Assembly: GCA_003445795.1 (NCBI GenBank)
Contig: DMCN01000030.1
Span: 13,174-23,201, forward strand
Source of the DNA: Gallionellaceae bacterium
GTDB taxonomy: Bacteria; Pseudomonadota; Gammaproteobacteria; Burkholderiales; Gallionellaceae
Reading direction: 5' to 3'
DNA length: 10,028 bases
Under the pieces are notes generated by a model. The model did not search any database, was not told the DNA's origin, and saw nothing but the letters and a program-made list of their open reading frames with translations. Position numbers and translations under genes: made by a program. Shown here in pieces: positions 5,389 to 10,028 of this stretch (its first letter is position 1; the number at the start of each line of letters is the position of its first letter).

Positions 5389-6467
5389 CTCGCACCCCGC
5401 TCGTGCGAGGCACGATAGTTGCGCACCGCTTCCAGACTACCGCTGATGTCGGGCATCTCGATCACGATCCTGGAGGCGGCCAGTTTCTGCAACTCGTTCT
5501 GCGATCTCGCCCCTGCGGCGGACCTGGTGTCGAAATAACGCTTGAGCCATTCCTGCGAGGTCTTGAGATCGCGACGGAAACTCACTTCGTCGCGCGTCAG
5601 CAGTGCCATGCGCGCGGAGAGCAGGCGCAACTTCAGGTTCTCGCGCAGGAAGAATGCCTGTGTCGGTGACAGCAGCGGCAGTTCCTGCTGCTCGGTGTTC
5701 TCAATGCGCACCAGATGTTTGGTCTCCTGCCAGAATTCGCGCCAGAGACGTTCGAGCATCCCTTCCTTCGGATCGGCGGCCGGCACGGCTTCCTGCGTCT
5801 GGATGCGAACGTCCTGCGCCAGCGGCAGTTCGTCCACGGCGTTGATTATGCCGTCGAGCTTGAGGTTGATGGCGGGCACGTCGACATTGGGCAACGCGCG
5901 CAACCTGTCGATATCCTGATCGATGCGTTTGCGCAGGTTGGCGAAGGCGGGACGGTTAAGGTGTTGCAGACGGCTGTCGGCCTGCTGCATGGCGATGAGC
6001 GCAGCCTTGACGTTGGCGGAGAGTTGCAACTGCTGTCCGGCGATGAGCAGCATCTGCTCAACCTCGGCCAGCGCGGTCTGGTCGCGGCTGCTCGACATGT
6101 CCTGATACAGAGCTTCCAGTGCGGCGCGCTGGTTCTGCGTCTCGGCGTAACGGCTCTCGAGCAGGCTGAGCTTGCCGCCCATCTCGCGCACCAGTTCCTG
6201 GTTCTGCGCCACCAGCATCTGGCTGCCCTTGTTCGCCGCCTCCACCTCGGACAGGCGGCGCGCCACTTCCTGCTGCGTCTGGTCGAGCTGGTAATGCGAA
6301 TCCAGCCATTGCCAAACGAACACCACCACCAGCACTGCCAGGGTCAGCTGGGTCAGCGTCACGTGGGCAAGCAGGTTGGACAGCGCGTTGCCGGGCGCGG
6401 GCGCTTCCGCTTGCGGCGCGGCTGCGGCTTGTTCGGTGGTGGCAGGCAGTTGTGTCTGGTCGTTCAT
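5385..6467 (-). CDS. hemX: HemX, single-span membrane protein with coiled coil
   Basis: A 360-residue protein of the HemX family. An Ala/Pro/Gln-rich cytoplasmic N-terminus (about 1-32) precedes one membrane helix (about 39-56, ending VWQWLD). Next comes a coiled-coil region (about 57-125, rich in Gln, Glu and Leu) and a helical domain to the C-terminus. HemX proteins are often automatically named uroporphyrinogen-III C-methyltransferase. No SAM-dependent methyltransferase motifs are visible here, so that name should not be taken as an activity. The start at 6467 has GGAG 8 bases upstream, inside the end of hemD. It begins 4 bases after the hemD stop and overlaps hemY by 4 bases, so it is co-translated with its neighbours. 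It probably forms a membrane scaffold with HemY; that is inference. Confidence 0.93.
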   Translation of the reverse strand: MNDQTQLPATTEQAAAAPQAEAPAPGNALSNLLAHVTLTQLTLAVLVVVFVWQWLDSHYQLDQTQQEVARRLSEVEAANKGSQMLVAQNQELVREMGGKLSLLESRYAETQNQRAALEALYQDMSSSRDQTALAEVEQMLLIAGQQLQLSANVKAALIAMQQADSRLQHLNRPAFANLRKRIDQDIDRLRALPNVDVPAINLKLDGIINAVDELPLAQDVRIQTQEAVPAADPKEGMLERLWREFWQETKHLVRIENTEQQELPLLSPTQAFFLRENLKLRLLSARMALLTRDEVSFRRDLKTSQEWLKRYFDTRSAAGARSQNELQKLAASRIVIEMPDISGSLEAVRNYRASHERGAR

Positions 6468-6471
6468 CGGG

Positions 6472-7239
6472 TCAGCTCCGTTCTTTATTCGCCCATGCTA
6501 CCAAACCGGCGATCAAACCGTCATCCCCGGATGCGGCGACGGTAATGTTGGTCCAGCCTTGCTGGCGGGCCAGTTCGGCGATGCGGGCATGCGGCACAAA
6601 CAGCGGCATCGCGGCCAGCGCTGTCCTTGCGGCCTCCTGCAGAGAGGCCCACAGATGCACCAGCGCCTCGCTGCTGGTCACTGTGATGGCAGCGGGCTTG
6701 GCCGCGAGTAGTGCGACACCATCGACGGGATGCTTGCGGCGCAGATAACAGCTCACGTATTCCACCGTCGCGCCGCGCGCCTTGAGCGTGTCGCCCAGCA
6801 GTTCGCGCCCACTGTCGCCGCGCAGGATCATCACGCGCTTTCCCGCTATGTTCTGCAGCTCGGGCAGTGCAAGCAATCCTTCACTGTCGAAGCGCTCGGC
6901 CGGCACGATGACTCGTGTGACACCAAGTTCATGCAAGGCCTTGGCGCTGCCCTGTCCAACGGTGGCAACCTTCAACATTGCCGGCACGCCGCCTGCCGCT
7001 TCGATCGCAGCCATGCCGTAACGTACGGCGTTCGGACTGATAAAGATCGCAAGGTCGGCTTGCTTAAGAAGTGTGAGCTGCTGACGCAAAGCCTGCGCGT
7101 CCGGCACAGCCTCGATCTCCAGCAAGGGGAACAGCAGAGCCTTGCCACCCAGACATTCGATGTGTCGCAACAGTTCGACCGCTTGGTCACGCGGTCGCGT
7201 GACGACGATATTCAGTCCGGCAAGCGGCAGTTCAGCCAT
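6472..7239 (-). CDS. hemD: Uroporphyrinogen-III synthase (HemD)
   Basis: A 255-residue cytosolic enzyme that inverts ring D of hydroxymethylbilane and cyclises it to uroporphyrinogen III, the branch point for heme, siroheme and cobalamin. The family is poorly conserved, but the typical marks are present: IVVTRP near the start (11-16), FISPNAVRY (66-74), VGQGSAKAL (94-102), ILRGDSGRE (138-146), YVSCYLRRKHP (161-171) and TVTSSEAL (186-193). Together they fit the two-domain HemD fold. The length is normal. The start overlaps the end of hemC by 8 bases and has no strong ribosome site, so translation probably depends on termination at hemC. The product acts directly on the HemC product. Confidence 0.95.
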   Translation of the reverse strand: MAELPLAGLNIVVTRPRDQAVELLRHIECLGGKALLFPLLEIEAVPDAQALRQQLTLLKQADLAIFISPNAVRYGMAAIEAAGGVPAMLKVATVGQGSAKALHELGVTRVIVPAERFDSEGLLALPELQNIAGKRVMILRGDSGRELLGDTLKARGATVEYVSCYLRRKHPVDGVALLAAKPAAITVTSSEALVHLWASLQEAARTALAAMPLFVPHARIAELARQQGWTNITVAASGDDGLIAGLVAWANKERS

Positions 7240-8176
7240 TCAGCGCGGCGAGGATCTCTCCTGCGCCCTGCTTGAGCAAGTCCTGCGCGACCTTGTCACC
7301 CAGTGCTTCGGGACTGGCGATGTCGCCGATGTGTTCGGCGCGCAACAGGCGCGTACCGTCCGGCGTGGCGACGAAGCCGCGCATGCGCAGCTTGCCGTTC
7401 TGCACTTCGGCAAAGCCGCCCAATGGCACCGAGCAGCTTCCTGCAAGGGCACGACTCATGGCGCGTTCGGCAAACACACAGGCGGCGGTGTCGGCATGAT
7501 GCAGGGGCGCGAGGACCGCTTTCAGGTCGGCGCGGTCGGCACGCGTTTCGATGCCGAGAGCGCCCTGACCGACGGCAGGCAGGCTGTCTTCGCTGGAGAT
7601 GACGGCGCGGATACGGTCGCCCAGTCCCAGACGTTTCAGCCCTGCGGCGGCAAGGATGATGGCGGCGTACTGGCCCTCGTCCAGCTTGCGCAGACGGGTC
7701 TGCACGTTGCCGCGCAGCGGTTCGATCTTGAGATGCGGGAAGCGCGCGCGCAGCTGGCTTTCGCGGCGCAGGCTGGAAGTGCCGACCACGCTGCCGGCAG
7801 GCAACGATTGCAGGTTATCGAACTTGTTGGAGACGAATGCGTCGCGCGGATCTTCGCGCTCGCCGATACAGGCCAGCACGAAACCGTCCGGCAGATTCAT
7901 CGGCACGTCCTTGAGCGAGTGCACGGCGATATCGGCGCTGCCGTTCTCAAGTGCGGTCTCCAGTTCCTTGACGAACAGGCCTTTGCCGCCGATCTTGGAT
8001 AAAGTCACATTGAGAATCTGGTCTCCCTGTGTGGTCATGCCCAGAATGCTGACCGAAGTTTGCGGGTATAATGCGCGCAGCCTGTCACGAATGTGTTCCG
8101 CTTGCCACATGGCCAATGCGCTCTCGCGCGAAGCGATCACCAGACGGGCTGGGGGAGTAAGTGAAGCCTGACTCAT
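7232..8176 (-). CDS. hemC: Hydroxymethylbilane synthase / porphobilinogen deaminase (HemC)
   Basis: A 314-residue cytosolic enzyme that condenses four porphobilinogen molecules into hydroxymethylbilane. Conserved marks: RLVIASRESALAMWQA (11-26), TTQGDQ (48-53), GGKGLFVKELE (63-73), HSLKDVP (86-92) with catalytic Asp90, GTSSLRR (132-138), LRGNVQTRLRKLD (154-166), and LAGSCSVPLGG (244-254). In the last motif Cys248 is the residue that carries the dipyrromethane cofactor. The ATG at 8176 has AGGA with a 7-base spacer and gives about the family length. It is the first gene of the hemC-hemD-hemX-hemY operon and is divergent from ppc. Confidence 0.98.
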   Translation of the reverse strand: MSQASLTPPARLVIASRESALAMWQAEHIRDRLRALYPQTSVSILGMTTQGDQILNVTLSKIGGKGLFVKELETALENGSADIAVHSLKDVPMNLPDGFVLACIGEREDPRDAFVSNKFDNLQSLPAGSVVGTSSLRRESQLRARFPHLKIEPLRGNVQTRLRKLDEGQYAAIILAAAGLKRLGLGDRIRAVISSEDSLPAVGQGALGIETRADRADLKAVLAPLHHADTAACVFAERAMSRALAGSCSVPLGGFAEVQNGKLRMRGFVATPDGTRLLRAEHIGDIASPEALGDKVAQDLLKQGAGEILAALNG

Positions 8177-8271
8177 CGGGGTTTCCTAACGATAAATAAT
8201 TTGCGGTTTATGCACGGCGCATTCTAACAGGTGCGCCGCGCTTTTGCGCCGCCGACATAGACGGAAACGGT
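8177..8271. promoter_or_regulatory. Divergent hemC/ppc promoter region
   Basis: These 95 bases separate two divergent genes and must hold both promoters. For hemC (minus strand) a good -10 candidate is TAGAAT, plus-strand positions 8221-8226, in the context TTAGAATGCG. Its -35 position is G/C-rich and poorly matched. For ppc (plus strand) TTGCGG at 8201-8206 could be a -35, but no good -10 follows at the usual distance. GCGC-TTTT-GCGC at 8238-8249 is a short dyad. The ribosome sites are AGGA before hemC and GGA with a 6-base spacer before ppc. Confidence 0.45.
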
Positions 8272-10028
8272 ATGAACCTGATCTCTGCACCTGCCGACAT
8301 CTCCAGCAAAGACCAGCCGCTACGCGACGACGTGCGGCTGTTGGGCCGCATCCTTGGCGACACCTTGCGCGAGCAGGAAGGGGAGGATTATTTCCAGCTG
8401 GTCGAGAATGTGCGCCGTGCGGCGGTGCGTTTCCGCAAGACGCAGGACGAGCGCGACGGCGCAGCACTGGAACAGATCCTGGATGCGCTCTCGCCCACCG
8501 ATGCGCTGGCCGTGGTGCGTTCCTTCAGTTATTTCTCGCAACTTTCGAACATCGCCGAGGACCTGCACCACAACCGCCGCCACCGCGCCCACCTGAAGAC
8601 AGGCAACACGCACAAGGACGGCGCCCTGCTGCTGGCGCTGGACCGGCTCGAAGAGAAGAAGATCGACAGCAAGACCCTGCAGGCATTCCTCGACAGCGCG
8701 CTGGTCTCGCCGGTGCTGACCGCGCACCCGACCGAAGTGCAACGCAAGAGCATCCTCGATTGCCAGCTCATCATCTCCAGCCTGCTCTCCAACCGCGATC
8801 GCATGGACATGACGCCGGACGACCTCGCCGAGAACGAGGAGGCGCTGCACCGCTTCGTGCTGATCCTGTGGCAGACGCGCATGCTACGCACCGCCAAGCT
8901 GACCGTGCGCGACGAGATTCGCAACGGTCTGGAGTATTACCGTTACACCTTCCTGAACGAGCTCCCCAAGCTTTACGCCGGCCTCGAGAAACAGCTGGAG
9001 ACGCGCTTCGACAAGCACATCAGGGTACCGCCGCTGTTGCGCGTGGGCAGCTGGATAGGCGGCGACCGCGACGGCAATCCCTATGTCACCCACGACGTGA
9101 TGTCGGATGCGGTGCAATACCATTCATCGCTGGCGTTCGAACATTACCTGAACGAGACCCATGTGCTCGGCACGCGCCTGAGCCTGACCGACCGGCTGGT
9201 CGAGGTCACGCCGGAAATGCGCGCGCTGTCCGACGCCTCTCCGGACAGGGCCGCGCCGCGCGAAGACGAACCCTACCGGCGCGCGCTGATCCTGATCTAT
9301 TCGCGCCTGTCGGCGACCGCAAAGCATCTCGGTCATGATCTGGCCACGCTGCGCCCGATCGACGTGCATGCGAAGCCCTACGCCACTGTGCAGGAGTTCA
9401 TCGCCGATCTGGATGTGATGATCGACTCGCTGTACAAGCACGGCGCGGTCTATCTGGCACGCGGACGGCTGGCCAATCTGCGCCGCGCCGCCGAGGTGTT
9501 CGGTTTCTACCTCGCCCCGCTGGATATGCGCCAGCACAGCGCCCTCATCGAACATACTGTGAGCGAGCTGTTCGCCCACGGCACGGGCAAGGCGAACTAC
9601 TCCGACCTCGGCGAGAGCGAGAAGCGGACTGTGCTGCTGCAGACGCTGCAGGAAGGCCGCATATTGATGACCGATATCGCGCGCTATTCCGATGTGCCGC
9701 AGGGCGAACTGCGCATCATGCAGGCGGCCGCGGAGATCCACCGCCGCTACGGCGCGGGCGCGCTGCCCAACCACATCATCTCCAAGACCGACGCGGTGAG
9801 CGACATGCTGGAGCTGGCACTGCTGCTACAGCAGGTCGGCCTGCTGCAGGGCAGCGACAGACTGCACGTCAACATCATCCCGTTGTTCGAGACCATCGAA
9901 GACCTGCGTGGCGGTGCCGCCATCATGGACGCGCTGTTCTCGCTGCCCTGGTACCGCGCGCTGCTGAAGAGCCGCAACGATACGCAGGAAGTGATGCTGG
10001 GTTACTCCGACAGCAACAAGGACGGCGG
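8272..10028 (+). CDS. ppc: Phosphoenolpyruvate carboxylase, N-terminal part (runs off window)
   Basis: Phosphoenolpyruvate carboxylase converts phosphoenolpyruvate and bicarbonate to oxaloacetate plus phosphate, refilling the citric acid cycle. The frame stays open from ATG 8272 to the window edge: 585 complete codons of a protein that is usually around 900 residues or more. Key motifs are VLTAHPTEVQRKS (148-160) with the catalytic His152, SWIGGDRDGNP around residue 265, and MLGYSDSNKDG (575-585) at the very end, which leads into the second active-site region. The start is supported by GGA 6 bases upstream and by the N-terminal length: the catalytic His falls at 152, against 138 in the E. coli enzyme. 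The gene is divergent from hemC. The C-terminal third, including the second half of the active site, is outside the window. Confidence 0.97.
   Translation, partial: MNLISAPADISSKDQPLRDDVRLLGRILGDTLREQEGEDYFQLVENVRRAAVRFRKTQDERDGAALEQILDALSPTDALAVVRSFSYFSQLSNIAEDLHHNRRHRAHLKTGNTHKDGALLLALDRLEEKKIDSKTLQAFLDSALVSPVLTAHPTEVQRKSILDCQLIISSLLSNRDRMDMTPDDLAENEEALHRFVLILWQTRMLRTAKLTVRDEIRNGLEYYRYTFLNELPKLYAGLEKQLETRFDKHIRVPPLLRVGSWIGGDRDGNPYVTHDVMSDAVQYHSSLAFEHYLNETHVLGTRLSLTDRLVEVTPEMRALSDASPDRAAPREDEPYRRALILIYSRLSATAKHLGHDLATLRPIDVHAKPYATVQEFIADLDVMIDSLYKHGAVYLARGRLANLRRAAEVFGFYLAPLDMRQHSALIEHTVSELFAHGTGKANYSDLGESEKRTVLLQTLQEGRILMTDIARYSDVPQGELRIMQAAAEIHRRYGAGALPNHIISKTDAVSDMLELALLLQQVGLLQGSDRLHVNIIPLFETIEDLRGGAAIMDALFSLPWYRALLKSRNDTQEVMLGYSDSNKDG

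Noticed and set aside
4477..6545. Long plus-strand frames of 313 and 276 codons opposite hemY and hemX
   Set aside because: They are antisense shadows caused by high GC. The minus-strand frames have membrane segments, coiled coil, operon spacing and ribosome sites; the plus-strand ones are rich in His, Arg and Gln with no domain.
8244..9338. Plus-strand 364-codon frame overlapping ppc
   Set aside because: It is out of frame with ppc and made largely of Arg, Pro and Ala. The ppc frame carries all catalytic motifs and stays open to the window end.

Overview
The window looks like chromosomal DNA of a GC-rich betaproteobacterium. A Gallionellales/Nitrosomonadales relative (Gallionella or Sideroxydans type) is my best guess. 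The basis is the hemC-hemD-hemX-hemY order with ppc divergent from hemC, the protein sequences, and the kind of intergenic repeats present. This taxonomic placement is inference, not a search result.

Left part (1-1773): an A/T-rich gene of unknown function (211-1116, minus strand) encodes a 301-residue protein with three C-terminal membrane segments. It is bracketed by two inverted copies of an intergenic repeat. The arms are 1-119 and 1358-1476, with 8 mismatches by eye and no indels. On the inner side of each arm is a terminator-like hairpin, and the two stems differ completely in sequence. The right repeat continues outward to about 1615 and carries a perfect 13-bp stem. It is followed by a cluster of three short REP-like palindromes (1616-1768) that ends 5 bases before the next gene's stop codon. 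No transposase is visible.

Middle part (1774-4218): an atypical SDR-family epimerase/dehydratase (minus) is divergent from a [2Fe-2S]/FAD/NAD(P)H oxidoreductase (plus). The oxidoreductase converges, with a 4-base gap, on a small lipoprotein gene (minus) whose mature part resembles an inhibitor-I9 (subtilisin propeptide) fold. A 24-bp dyad lies upstream of the lipoprotein gene.

Right part (4219-10028): a tightly packed minus-strand operon hemC-hemD-hemX-hemY with overlaps or gaps of only a few bases. HemC polymerises porphobilinogen to hydroxymethylbilane and HemD closes it to uroporphyrinogen III. HemX and HemY are membrane-anchored accessory proteins of the same cluster. Divergent from hemC across 95 bases is ppc (phosphoenolpyruvate carboxylase), which runs off the right edge after 585 codons.

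Most of the window is ordinary core genome. The part that deserves a second look is the left 1.5 kb: an A/T-rich orphan gene between inverted repeats whose hairpins keep their structure while changing sequence.
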